Below are positions 45,503-55,100 of a DNA stretch of 64,000 nt, piece by piece (the stretch's first letter is position 1; each line of letters starts with the position of its first letter). Source of the stretch: Clostridium sp. CF012 (GTDB taxonomy: Bacteria > Bacillota > Clostridia > Clostridiales > Clostridiaceae); the NCBI RefSeq assembly GCF_018861755.1, contig NZ_JAHLEF010000004.1, positions 157,415 to 221,414 on the forward strand, written 5' to 3'. A program made the position numbers and the translations under genes. The notes under the pieces were generated by a model, which saw only the letters and a program-made list of their open reading frames with translations, had not been told where the DNA came from and made no database searches.

Positions 45503-45545
45503 ACCTATAAAGTTAATAAGGAGGTCTCCTTATTACTAGGCTCTA
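45503..45545. other. Right attachment site of the manC element
   Basis: 45503-45523 is the left half of the deduced attP, GT at 45524-45525 the shared dinucleotide, and from 45526 on the sequence is manC. The two attP halves pair at 18 of 21 positions around GT when brought together. Confidence 0.7.
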
Positions 45546-45780
45546 CAAATATATTGGATTTTTGAATCTCTGGAAGTTCTTTGCAAATTTTATCAAAATA
45601 ATCTTCGTTGGTAACTACGTAAATATTTTCATTTCTAACTAAGCATTTTATTCTATCCACAGTGCTTCTTAAAAAGCTCTTATTATTAATAATATTCAAA
45701 AACTGCTTTGGGTTTTGTGCACGAGATAGAGGATAAAGTCTTGTTCCTTTTCCACCTGCTAAAATTAGTACATATAGCAA
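45505..45780 (-). CDS. manC: Mannose-1-phosphate guanylyltransferase, 5' part of an interrupted gene
   Basis: A 91-residue frame whose first 86 codons are the N-terminus of ManC: YVLILAGGKGTRLYPLSRAQ (nucleotide-binding signature) and NPKQFLNIINNKSFLRSTVDRI, through NIFVEPSNKET. The last five codons are element DNA, ending at a TAG. Start is the TTG at 45780, six bases after GGGGTGG; the ATG at 45807 has no such site. At the junction the AC of codon 86 is completed by T at 41476 to give ...NKETATCIG..., reconstituting the family sequence. In the present arrangement it would produce only a short inactive peptide. Confidence 0.85.
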   Translation of the reverse strand: MLYVLILAGGKGTRLYPLSRAQNPKQFLNIINNKSFLRSTVDRIKCLVRNENIYVVTNEDYFDKICKELPEIQKSNIFVEPSNKETSLLTL

Positions 45781-45810
45781 AAAATACCACCCCAATTTAT
45801 TACTCATTTC

Positions 45811-45837
45811 ATTTTATGAAGCCTTGGTCTATGTTGT
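45811..45837 (-). promoter_or_regulatory. Candidate SigK/SigE-like promoter before manC
   Basis: On the minus strand AC (45837-45836), 17 bases, CATAAAAT (45818-45811), resembling the AC and CATAnnnTA boxes of sporulation mother-cell sigma factors. Spacing to the TTG start allows a short leader with the ribosome site. The match is weak and is offered as a candidate only. Confidence 0.3.
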
Positions 45838-45975
45838 GAGCACAATTTAGAATAAATAATGCTCTGAGCATTTTTCTGAATAATTTAATAGTTTTTTATC
45901 CAATATATATAGTGAAGAGCAACTTCGTTTCATTTCACGCTTTTTAAAATATATTTAGAAAGGAAGAGTCAGATT

Positions 45976-46164
45976 ATGTTACCTAAAGATACACCTTACC
46001 CTTATGATGATATGCCTGAGGACAATTATTTTGGGGAGTTTAGAGAGTTGGTAAATTCTATAGGACACAATGCACAGAAAGATAAAGATAAAAGCTATGA
46101 TTATCCAGGTAACGAATACCCAGATGATACTTTTAATGAATTTTCAGTATTTCCTAAAGATTAA
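45976..46164 (+). CDS. Small acidic Tyr/Pro/Asp-rich protein
   Basis: A 62-residue protein (LPKDTPYPYDDMPEDNYFGE and on to DDTFNEFSVFPKD) behind AAAGGAAGAG. No known domain is recognised. The composition, rich in D, E, Y and P, is like small structural spore or envelope peptides, but that is a guess. It is divergent from manC and closed by a strong terminator. Confidence 0.5.
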   Translation: MLPKDTPYPYDDMPEDNYFGEFRELVNSIGHNAQKDKDKSYDYPGNEYPDDTFNEFSVFPKD

Positions 46165-46184
46165 AGTTTGAACGGTTTTAAAAT

Positions 46185-46234
46185 TATAAAGTGTGTAAAA
46201 TGAAAACATATATTTTCATTTTACACACTTTATA
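46185..46234. terminator. Bidirectional terminator
   Basis: A 22-bp perfect stem (46185-46206/46213-46234) with a six-base loop between convergent genes, A-rich and T-rich at the two ends. Confidence 0.85.
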
Positions 46235-46245
46235 TTTAAACATAT

Positions 46246-46638
46246 TTATTTTTCATCCAAAACAATGGGCTTCTCATCAAATGGGTAAATGAATTCAAGG
46301 CTATCTGTTGAAATTTTACCCCCACTTTTCTTTAGTAATTCAAAGGTATCATATTCTTCAAGTTCATATTGCCTTAAAACAGAGCTTATATCCTTCTTAC
46401 CATACCCGGGAAGACGCTTTGAAAAGGAACTAAATAATTCTTCTCTGAAATACTCTACATCTATTCTAGGTAAATCTGGTAATGGATAAAATCCATACTC
46501 TTCAGCTTTTTTAACACCTGAAGCATCATATTTAAAATAATATTTTTCTTCTCGTCTAGATAATTCGCCTACTTTAAATGATTCACCTTCGCTATTTCTC
46601 CATATCATCCATATTATATTCTTCACGTCGCTAGTCAT
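46246..46638 (-). CDS. Hypothetical protein downstream of the SF1 helicase
   Basis: A 130-residue protein with IIWMIWRNSEGESFKVGELS, then YYFKYDASGVKKAEEYGF and PLPDLPRIDVEYFREELFSSF. The motif set, a short beta domain followed by an acidic helical part, is reminiscent of HIRAN-like or HipA-N-like segments, but I do not assign it. The ATG at 46638 is preferred (AGAGGG, 8-base spacing). It lies 62 bp after the helicase gene in the same direction and is likely co-transcribed, so it may be a helicase partner. Confidence 0.6.
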   Translation of the reverse strand: MTSDVKNIIWMIWRNSEGESFKVGELSRREEKYYFKYDASGVKKAEEYGFYPLPDLPRIDVEYFREELFSSFSKRLPGYGKKDISSVLRQYELEEYDTFELLKKSGGKISTDSLEFIYPFDEKPIVLDEK

Positions 46639-46700
46639 CCCTCTCACCCTCTTATTTAAAAGATTTATACTTTAGTATATTGCTGTCATGATACCTATTA

Positions 46701-49700
46701 TTACATTTGCATTTTAATATCGCTTAATTTTTCTGTCAATTTTTCCATAGCTACTCTTGGATTTCTATAAAATTCACTAGCACGTATTTTATAAAATTCC
46801 CAACCCATTCTTTCAAGGCACATCTGCATTTCATAGTTCTTTTGCCAATTATAATCTTCATCCGATGTCATTCCGATACACTGCACTGCTATTTTTTTAT
46901 AATTAGCCTGCTCCATTTCCGAGGATAAATCTGTTTCTACAACAAAATCTATAGTATATTTTCCAACTTTAACTTTTGGTGTAAGCTTATAATCAAGGTC
47001 CTTTATACTCCTTGCTATATGCTCTTCAAAATCATTTAATAATAAATATTGTGAAGATTTAACCTCTTCCCTTCGTTCATTCTGTTCTAAACAATATTTT
47101 AATAAGGAGTACCTAACACACTTATTATTAAGGTTCTCTAAATCTACTGAGTGAAATAGCCACATTTGATTTCTTGCTCGACTGGCTGCCACATTAAATC
47201 TTCTTATGTCCGACCCTTTAGTTAGAGCTGCAAACTTAGCATTATTTGCAATAACCATAGATAGGAACATTATATCTCTCTCATCTCCTTGGAAGGAATA
47301 AGCATCTCCACAGATAAGTCTTCTGTGAAGCATTTCCTCCATGCCAAGCCTCTCTACTAACTGGCTTTGTATTAATTCAGCTTGAGCGTCACCTAGAAGA
47401 GATATAACCCCCATAGTCATTCCGTTATACCGCGAGTTACTACAGCACTCTACTATCTTATCTACAATGCACTCTGCCTCGGGTATATTTACAGCCTTCG
47501 TTTCATCCCTGCATCCATCTATAACTTTAGAAGTTACTATAAAGGGACCAACTTTTTCAGTTACATCTATTCTTCTTAAAGGTATTATTTCGTTTGAATA
47601 GCACAATTCATTACTAAAGCCAATTATTTCTGGTACGCATCTAAAGTGCTCTTTCAATAACAACCTATTTGGAAATACTCTTAGGGCAGTATTGTATAAA
47701 CTAGTTTTTAAATCAAACCACTCAGCATGTGGTATACCTTCTAAGTATGTATTAATTAAATTTTCTACCACCGCATGGTCCTTCCCAATGGCTTCAGGGC
47801 TTATTTGCTTTTCATCTCCTACAATAATTGCCTTCTTAGCCCGCATCAAAACCGTTATAGCTGATATGTCACTTTGACTGCTCTCGTCAACAATTACCAC
47901 GTCGAATAAATTTTCTGTAAGCTTTAAATTTTCCATAACTCTATTTATTGGCATAATCCACACAGGGATCACATCTTTACAATTGTCCATTTCCTTTTGC
48001 GCGATTTTTCTATACTTTACCGCCTGTGTGCCTGTCCCTTTTCCAATTCTTTTTATAGCTTCCATCCAAGTAAATAAACTTCTTTTTTGAGCTTCTGTAG
48101 TACGCTCTATTTGATTAAACCAACTTCTTTTGGAAACAAGTTCTCCTATAATATATTTTTCTTTAATCTTTTCTTGCGCTACATTTTTCTCTAAGGCTTC
48201 TACAGGGGCCTCACCTAATTTACTTAAGAACTCATTCCATTTACTCCACTTCCAAGCCTTTTCCCAATCTGCACACTGTAAATTTATCATAATTTCATTT
48301 TCACCATTTGTGATGTTTTTAAGTAAAAATGGACAGCATGCTTCTAATTTATTTCTTAGCTCTTTTAATTCTAACACCTGAGGAGCTACTTTCATTAGAT
48401 TATCTATTTCTGCATAAATAGCTTGTATACCGCAGATGTCCCTTTTGTTTATAGCATTGTGTAATTTTTCTAAACACCCGCTATTATTAAAGGTTTTCTT
48501 TATTTCTTCCATTTCACAGCACAATTTATTATATTTATTTATGTACTTTAAACTCTCGAATCCCTTTTTAAGATAAATATATGTTTCTTTTTCATACCAA
48601 GATAGACTACTCGGCAAATTTTTGCCGGGCAAATTTTTGCCGGGCGTATTTTCGCCGTTGATACTCTTATCTGGCAAAAAATTAATTATGTTATTTCTGA
48701 AGTCTTTGTCAAAGTCCATAATTGTTTGAATACTTTTAATATCCTCAGACAATCCAATTATATAGTTTAAATCTGAATCATCAACAATCACTCTACCATA
48801 CTCTTTTACTGTATTGTTCCAAAGATTCTTAAGTTCTCTTTCTAATAGCTGTAATTTTATATATAAATCAACCACCACTATTTGGTCACCACTATTTATA
48901 AGTTCAAAATCCACCTTACAATTTTCAAATAAATATTTAAGATTTCCATGAAGCATTTTAAATATGATTCCCAGTCTTCCTTTTTCTCTAATTGCTTTTG
49001 CTACAACATCAAAGTCCATTTTAAATTTGTTTATCTCAACATCCTTTGGTAGTTCCAATTTATGATTATTTAATTCTTTTTTGATTTTATCTATATTTTT
49101 TATATATTCATTACATTTTTGTACTAATTGCTTCCAAAGTTCCTGTGACTCATTATTAGAATAATAATATTTCATCACATTCTTTAGCCAGTTATTTTCA
49201 AATCCTTCAAGTCTTTCTATGGCATCATCTACAAGTTTTAGAAGTCTTCTATTCCCATAGTCTATAGCATTTGCATTATTTAAGTCTTTAACATTATCCT
49301 CATAAATTTGCTTCTGCTGCTCTAATTTAAATAATTCTGCAGTTTTATCACATAGATCAATTTCTTTAGGTAGTACTTCCATGTATTTTCTCAGGCTGTT
49401 TATTTCATGAATTTGTTCCTTTTCAATTATACTAGACAAGGTAACTAGCCTTTTAAATTCTTCCGTGTCCAGCGGCTTTTCCACATTAAACGCAAGCTTA
49501 TCTACTAGCCAAGAATGATCTACTTCATTCTCTTTAACCCACTTAGCCATATTCATTAAGGTATATTTTTGCCCCTCATATTCTATTTTTTCATTTTCTC
49601 TGTCTTCAATACACTTTAACTCTCCATATAAATTCTTCTGCGACTCACGACAATTAATAAGTTTATATTTTAGGAGTTTTATTTCTTTACGTAGTTCCTT

Positions 49701-50825
49701 CGTATCCATGGATAAATTTTCTGTTATTTTCCTAACAGACTCGTCCAATTCTTCTAATGATTTCGTATCATTTCCCAATATCGAAATGCATAATGCCCTA
49801 ACATCTTCTGGTATTTTATTAGATAAAACTCTTAATGCTCTATCTGTTTGGCTTGTAACTAGTACCCTTTTACCATGAGCCAATAGATGACATATTAAAT
49901 TAGCTATAGAATGGCTTTTACCAGTGCCTGGTGGCCCCTGTACTACAATGCCATAGTTCTCAGCGAGTCTCTTAGTTATTTCCATTTGCTCTTGATTTGC
50001 AGGTAGTGGGAATAACACATCTTCTCCTACTTCCTTCCATTCATTAAGCATGTCAATATCTTGTACTACTTCACTCTCTGAGACCAGGGCCTCTATAGTT
50101 TTAGGAATAGGAAATCCCGCTCTTATTTGCGACAACACATCATTTAGTTCCATATTCCAAAGTCTTGTATCCACCTTACGTAGTATTATGCAAGGTGCAT
50201 TGTAAAATTGTATATTAGATTGAATCAGTATATCGGATTCATCACTTAACTCCTCAACATAAAAGCCTTCCATATGCGCTTTTAAAAGCATAGCTATCTC
50301 TTCAAAAATTTTTGAAGCCATTTCGATGTTTCTCACATCTAGAGCCATGTCCTTTGCTTTATTACGAAGGGTTAGGAGACTATCTAAGTTAACCTCTAAG
50401 TACTCATTTAAAAACTCAAGTTCCACATTGGTTTGGTTGTTATATGGCTTTAGAGTAAATGTTTTTTTCACTAAATCAAATTTTATTTCCATCTTAGTTG
50501 TAAAAATAGGATGGACTATTTTTTTGCCTTCCTTCTCCCACGTTAAAAGCCCATTTGACCAGATGATCTCTAAATCTTCACTGTTTTTTTCTAATTGTAG
50601 ATATGTTTTTTGAAACTGATTATATAATTTTTCTGCTCTCTCATCTATAGTTAACCAATAATCCTTATTTTCATCACAGTTAAATGTACATCCGCGTGTG
50701 TTTTGAAGTTCCTTTTGCCAATATACACTTTCATATTCATTAATATTTCTTATCGTTTTCTCATTCATATTTTTAATACTTAGTAAATAGGAAAATACTT
50801 TTTCTACTTTATTATTAATATTCAA
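46701..50825 (-). CDS. Large SF1 (Upf1-like) helicase with degenerate C-terminal nuclease-like domain
   Basis: A 1374-residue ATPase. Walker A is VVQGPPGTGKSHSIANLI near residue 295. After a long insertion rich in coiled coil come Walker B VVIVDESSQSDISAI near 980, IIVGDEKQISP, LKEHFRCVPEIIGFS, FQGDERDIMFL and FNVAASRARNQMWLF. The final 110 residues resemble the Vsr/restriction-like tail of similar helicases (IDFVVE.., LERMGWEFYKIRASEFYRNP), but the expected ECDGD catalytic block reads QCIGM, so cleavage is probably lost. Related helicases occur in defence islands. TTG start behind GGAGGT. An in-frame palindromic repeat lies at 48612-48657. Confidence 0.82.
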   Translation of the reverse strand: MNINNKVEKVFSYLLSIKNMNEKTIRNINEYESVYWQKELQNTRGCTFNCDENKDYWLTIDERAEKLYNQFQKTYLQLEKNSEDLEIIWSNGLLTWEKEGKKIVHPIFTTKMEIKFDLVKKTFTLKPYNNQTNVELEFLNEYLEVNLDSLLTLRNKAKDMALDVRNIEMASKIFEEIAMLLKAHMEGFYVEELSDESDILIQSNIQFYNAPCIILRKVDTRLWNMELNDVLSQIRAGFPIPKTIEALVSESEVVQDIDMLNEWKEVGEDVLFPLPANQEQMEITKRLAENYGIVVQGPPGTGKSHSIANLICHLLAHGKRVLVTSQTDRALRVLSNKIPEDVRALCISILGNDTKSLEELDESVRKITENLSMDTKELRKEIKLLKYKLINCRESQKNLYGELKCIEDRENEKIEYEGQKYTLMNMAKWVKENEVDHSWLVDKLAFNVEKPLDTEEFKRLVTLSSIIEKEQIHEINSLRKYMEVLPKEIDLCDKTAELFKLEQQKQIYEDNVKDLNNANAIDYGNRRLLKLVDDAIERLEGFENNWLKNVMKYYYSNNESQELWKQLVQKCNEYIKNIDKIKKELNNHKLELPKDVEINKFKMDFDVVAKAIREKGRLGIIFKMLHGNLKYLFENCKVDFELINSGDQIVVVDLYIKLQLLERELKNLWNNTVKEYGRVIVDDSDLNYIIGLSEDIKSIQTIMDFDKDFRNNIINFLPDKSINGENTPGKNLPGKNLPSSLSWYEKETYIYLKKGFESLKYINKYNKLCCEMEEIKKTFNNSGCLEKLHNAINKRDICGIQAIYAEIDNLMKVAPQVLELKELRNKLEACCPFLLKNITNGENEIMINLQCADWEKAWKWSKWNEFLSKLGEAPVEALEKNVAQEKIKEKYIIGELVSKRSWFNQIERTTEAQKRSLFTWMEAIKRIGKGTGTQAVKYRKIAQKEMDNCKDVIPVWIMPINRVMENLKLTENLFDVVIVDESSQSDISAITVLMRAKKAIIVGDEKQISPEAIGKDHAVVENLINTYLEGIPHAEWFDLKTSLYNTALRVFPNRLLLKEHFRCVPEIIGFSNELCYSNEIIPLRRIDVTEKVGPFIVTSKVIDGCRDETKAVNIPEAECIVDKIVECCSNSRYNGMTMGVISLLGDAQAELIQSQLVERLGMEEMLHRRLICGDAYSFQGDERDIMFLSMVIANNAKFAALTKGSDIRRFNVAASRARNQMWLFHSVDLENLNNKCVRYSLLKYCLEQNERREEVKSSQYLLLNDFEEHIARSIKDLDYKLTPKVKVGKYTIDFVVETDLSSEMEQANYKKIAVQCIGMTSDEDYNWQKNYEMQMCLERMGWEFYKIRASEFYRNPRVAMEKLTEKLSDIKMQM
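48612..48657 (-). repeat. Three tandem 15-bp palindromic units inside the helicase gene
   Basis: GGCAAATTTTTGCCG occurs twice and GGCGTATTTTCGCCG once, head to tail, each nearly self-complementary. In frame they encode GENTPGKNLPGKNLP, a loop in the helical insertion region. The 15-bp period keeps the frame. Confidence 0.85.
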
Positions 50826-50883
50826 AGCTTCGCTACCTCCAACTTTTTAATTGAAAATCATATCTTTTGTATAATGCGCTTTC

Positions 50884-50939
50884 AAATAATTATAAGTCTT
50901 ATTAAAACTTATCTGTTTTAATAAGACTTATAATTATTT
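50884..50939 (-). terminator. Terminator overlapping the end of the LacI-type gene
   Basis: A perfect 25-bp stem (50884-50908/50915-50939) with a six-base loop. The TAA of the regulator gene (50934-50936) lies inside the stem. It also precedes the helicase gene. Confidence 0.8.
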
Positions 50940-51932
50940 ACAGGAGTCTCTCTCCACTATTCTGTAAGGTAATATAAAATGTTTTTCCTCAACAACTAAA
51001 TTGTTTATGGATTTTATAAGCATTCTCATACTTACAGAGCCCATGTCATACATTGGTTGAGATACTGTAGTAAGTTTTGGATAGAATATTGAAGCTGAAT
51101 AGATATCATCAAAACCCATAACATCTACGTCTCCAGGGACTTTAATATCTTTATCTCTTAATGCATTTATTACTCCCATAGCAATTTCGTCACTAGCACA
51201 GAATACTGCATCTACCTTTGTACCACTATCTAATATAGTATTAATTCCCGCATAACCATCTCTAGCCTTAACTCCACCAAAATAAACTAAATCTTTATCA
51301 AGGTTTAGTTCCATTTCCTCTAATCCTTTTTTGTAACCTGTGTACCTTTTAGATAATGCATTAACTTTTTCTGTAGTGGTGCCTACATATGCAATCTTTT
51401 TGTTGCCCTTATTTATTAAGTATTTTACTGCGTCTGAGGCTGCCATTATATTATCAATAGAAACGCTAGGAAATATTCCATCAGCATCCGTAGTTTCTAC
51501 AAGCACCGTTGGCATTTCAAGCTCTTTTATTAAACTTATAATATTTTGCTCTATGGAATTACTCATATATATAACTCCGTCTATCATTTTTTCTTTAAGT
51601 ATTCTTAGTGCTTCCATTTCTTTATCTACATCTAAATCCGCATTGCAAAGCATAATATTATAATTATAAATATTAGCTACGTCCTCACACCCTCTAACTA
51701 TTTCCGGGTAAAATTGATTTGATATATCCGGTATAATTATTCCTATAGTACTAGATTTTTGTGTTTTTAAGCTTCTAGCAACTATATTAGGTCTATATGA
51801 TAATTTTTTTATAGCATCCTTTACCCTTTTCTTCGTATCTTCATTTACCACATCTATATCATTTAAAACTCTAGATACTGTGGCAATAGAAACTCCCGCT
51901 TCTCTTGCAACATCTTTTATTGAAGCAGCCAT
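50934..51932 (-). CDS. ccpA: LacI family regulator, CcpA-like
   Basis: A 332-residue repressor. The helix-turn-helix is SIKDVAREAGVSIATVSRVL with hinge YRPNIVARSL, followed by a periplasmic-binding-protein-like core (IGIIIPDISNQFYPEIVRG, CASDEIAMGVINAL, MGFDDI.ASIFYPKLTTV). The overall pattern is close to clostridial CcpA/RegA, the global catabolite regulator working with HPr-Ser-P, but other LacI paralogs cannot be ruled out. Start at ATG 51932, with AGGAG nine bases upstream; the TTG at 51941 is less likely. No sugar operon adjoins it, which fits a global role. Confidence 0.75.
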   Translation of the reverse strand: MAASIKDVAREAGVSIATVSRVLNDIDVVNEDTKKRVKDAIKKLSYRPNIVARSLKTQKSSTIGIIIPDISNQFYPEIVRGCEDVANIYNYNIMLCNADLDVDKEMEALRILKEKMIDGVIYMSNSIEQNIISLIKELEMPTVLVETTDADGIFPSVSIDNIMAASDAVKYLINKGNKKIAYVGTTTEKVNALSKRYTGYKKGLEEMELNLDKDLVYFGGVKARDGYAGINTILDSGTKVDAVFCASDEIAMGVINALRDKDIKVPGDVDVMGFDDIYSASIFYPKLTTVSQPMYDMGSVSMRMLIKSINNLVVEEKHFILPYRIVERDSCK

Positions 51933-52113
51933 ATTTCTCAACTCCTATTTTTTTCTTATCCGATTATTTTTCTTATCCTAACAAATCACTTATCATATCA
52001 TTATACTTATAAAACCTTCTTATTTCAAGCTATAATATGAACTTTAAACTATTAGTATAATTATATTATTCCCCATTCAAATGATTTTTACAATAATATC
52101 CGTACTTTATGAT

Positions 52114-52147
52114 TAAAAAGAAAGTATGCGACAAATATCGCACACTT
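52114..52147 (-). terminator. Terminator of ileS
   Basis: AAGTGTGCGA/TCGCATACTT on the minus strand (one G-U pair) followed by TCTTTTTAA, 14 bp after the stop. Confidence 0.8.
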
Positions 52148-52161
52148 CCCAAAATCACTAA

Positions 52162-55100
52162 TTATACTTTTTCTACAGTGAGTTCCAAATCTTCTCCATT
52201 TATCTTAACTGCATTGTATTCCCTTGTGGCATTGTACATAACTTCTACAGATAATGTATCCCGTTTGATTTGATCTTCAAATTTTAAAATTACATTTTGA
52301 AGCATTTCATTTCCAGATACATACAGTCTAATCTTGTCTGCAACTTCAAAACCGCTTTCTTTTCTCATGTTTTGAATTTTACTCAAGATCTCGCGTACAT
52401 TTCCTTCCTCTTTAAGTTCCTCAGTGATATTAGTATCTAAGACTACTCCCATTTCGCCTTCTCCAGCAAATGCATAGCCTTCAAGTCCTTGCATAGTAAC
52501 AAGTAATCTTTCACTATTTAATTCTATTTCTGTTCCATTTACGTTTATAGTAACTACCTCACCCTTATTTATAGTTTGGGCAAGCTCCATTTGGTTCATA
52601 GCCCCTATAGCTTTTTTGATGCCAGGTATTAACTTACCATATGGTTTACCAAGTACAGGTAGGTTTGGTTTTATTTCAAATTTAACATATTTAGAAAGAT
52701 CAGCTCCTAGCTCTACTTCCTTAATATTAAGTTCTTCTTTTACTATGTCTCCATAGTATTCTGGAAGTGATCCCAGGCTAACTCGCATTTTAGCTAGTGG
52801 CTGTCTATTTTTTATATTAGCAGCATTTCTAGCGCTTCTTCCTAGTTTAACAGTCTTATAAGCCTTATCCATTTCATCTTCTAAAAGACTATCCACAAGG
52901 TCTTCTCTAAATTCAGGCCAAGCACATAAATGGACACTTTCTGGAGCGTTTTTATCAAAGGGCACCACTAAGTTTTGATATAACTCTTCTGTTACAAATG
53001 GTATAAAAGGAGCTGCTATTTTAGCAAAAGTTATGATAACTCTATATAGTGTCATGTAAGCGCCTATCTTATCATCTGTAAGTGACTCTACCCAGTACCT
53101 TGATCTATTACGTCTAACATACCAATTAGAAAGTTCATCAACAAAGGCTTCGAGTTCAAGCGCTCCTTGAGTTATTCTATAGTTTGTTAAATGCTCATCT
53201 GTACTCTTAACTAATGAGTTTAATTTTGACATCATCCATTTGTCCATAATATTTCCAGATACAAAATTGTCATATTTAGTTGGGTCAAAATTGTCTAAAT
53301 CAGCATATAGAATGTAGAATGAATATACATTCCAAAGTGTTCCTATAAACTTTCTTTGTGCATCAATAACTGCATCTTCATAGAATCTTGATGGAAGCCA
53401 TGGAGCACTAGCAGTATAAAAATACCATCTTAGAGCATCTGCTCCTTGATTATCTAGTACTGTAAATGGACTTAACACATTTCCTGTATGTTTAGACATT
53501 TTAAGTCCGTCTTTATCTAAGACGTGGCCAAGTACAATACAGTTTTCAAATGGGTTTGTATCAAATACAGTAGTTGATATTGCAAGTAGTGTATAGAACC
53601 AACCTCTTGTTTGATCTACTGCCTCTGAAATAAATTGAGCTGGAAAATCAGCTTCAAACATTTCTTTGTTTTCAAATGGATAGTGATGTTGTGCAAATGG
53701 CATTGACCCAGAGTCAAACCAGGCATCTATAACTTCTTCTACCCTAGTCATTGATTTATTGCATTTTGGACATTTTAAATGTACCTTGTCTATAAATGGT
53801 TTATGAAGCTCTATTCCTTCTGGCACATCAATTCCCTTTTCATTAAGTTCTGCTATACTTCCTATCATTTCGCGATGGCCGCATTCACATTCCCAAATTG
53901 GAAGTGGAGTTCCCCAATATCTAGTTCTACTTATACTCCAATCTATAACTCCTTCAAGAAATTTACCCATTCTTCCTGTTCTTACGTTATCTGGCATCCA
54001 ATTAATTTTATTATTATTTTCTATAAGTTTGTCTCTAACTGAAGACATTCTTACAAACCAACTATCTCTTGGGTAATATAAAAGTGGTGTATCACATCTC
54101 CAACAATGTGGGTAGGAATGTGTGAATTTTTCTGATTTATATAAGACGTTATTTTCTTTTAGATATTCTACTATCTTAGCATCAGCATCTTTGACAAAAA
54201 CACCCTTCCATGGAGTAACACAATCTATAAACTTACCTTCTACATCAACTAAATTAATAAGTGGTAGACCATTTTGTTTTCCAAGCATGTTATCGTCCTC
54301 GCCATAAGCAGGGGCAATATGAACTATACCTGTACCATCTGACAGAGTTACAAAGTCCCCATGAACTATATAGAAGGCTTTCTCTATAGGTGTTTCGAAT
54401 TTAAACATTTGCTCATATTCAAGGCCCAAAAGCGCTTCTCCTTTAAATTCTCGTACTACTTCATAATCTCCCTCTAATTTTCCTAATAATTCTTTTGAAA
54501 GTATTAAAGTTTCATCTTCCTGTACCACTTCAACATAATCATATTTTTTGTTCACTGCAAGTGCCACGTTACTTGGAAGCGTCCAAGGAGTTGTAGTCCA
54601 AACAAGTATCGACTTTTCTTCGTCTTTTACTTTGAATTTCACATAAACTGAAGTTTCTTTTACATCCTTATATCCTTGAGCTACTTCGTGAGATGATAGC
54701 GATGTTCCACATCTCGGGCAATACGGCATTATTTTATGCCCTTTGTATACTAAGTCCTTATCCCACATTTGCTTTAATGCCCACCAAACTGATTCGATAT
54801 AATCGTTATGGTAAGTTACATAAGGATTCTCCATATCTATCCAGTATCCAACTCTCTCAGACATTTCTTCCCACATGCTAACATAGCTAAAAACACTATT
54901 CTTACATTCTGCTACAAATTTTTCTACTCCATATGCTTCTATTCCAGGTTTACCATCAATTCCAAGTCTTTTTTCTACTTCTAGTTCTACTGGGAGTCCA
55001 TGAGTATCCCAACCTGCTTTTCTAGGCACTTTGTAACCTTTCATTACCTTATATCTTGGAATTATATCCTTCATAACCCTTGTTAAAACGTGTCCTATAT

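Larger units (their letters stand above)
41477..45525. mobile_element. 4.05-kb serine-recombinase intervening element inserted in manC
   Basis: Flanked by the two parts of manC and by the repeat GTC(C/T)CCTTATT. It contains only a large serine recombinase and a small coupled upstream protein on the minus strand and a secreted peptidoglycan-binding repeat protein on the plus strand. A divergent control region lies between them, and a terminator lies before the right end. The recombinase gene ends about 10 bp from the left att half-site, as is usual for such elements. No conjugation, phage structural or replication genes are present. Excision length with one GT is 4,047 bp. Confidence 0.85.

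Noticed and set aside
41477..45525. Prophage or conjugative transposon
   Set aside because: No structural, replication or transfer genes; only recombinase, a small protein and one cargo gene fit in 4 kb.
48612..48657. Possible CRISPR-like repeats
   Set aside because: Units are directly adjacent without spacers and lie in frame inside a helicase gene.
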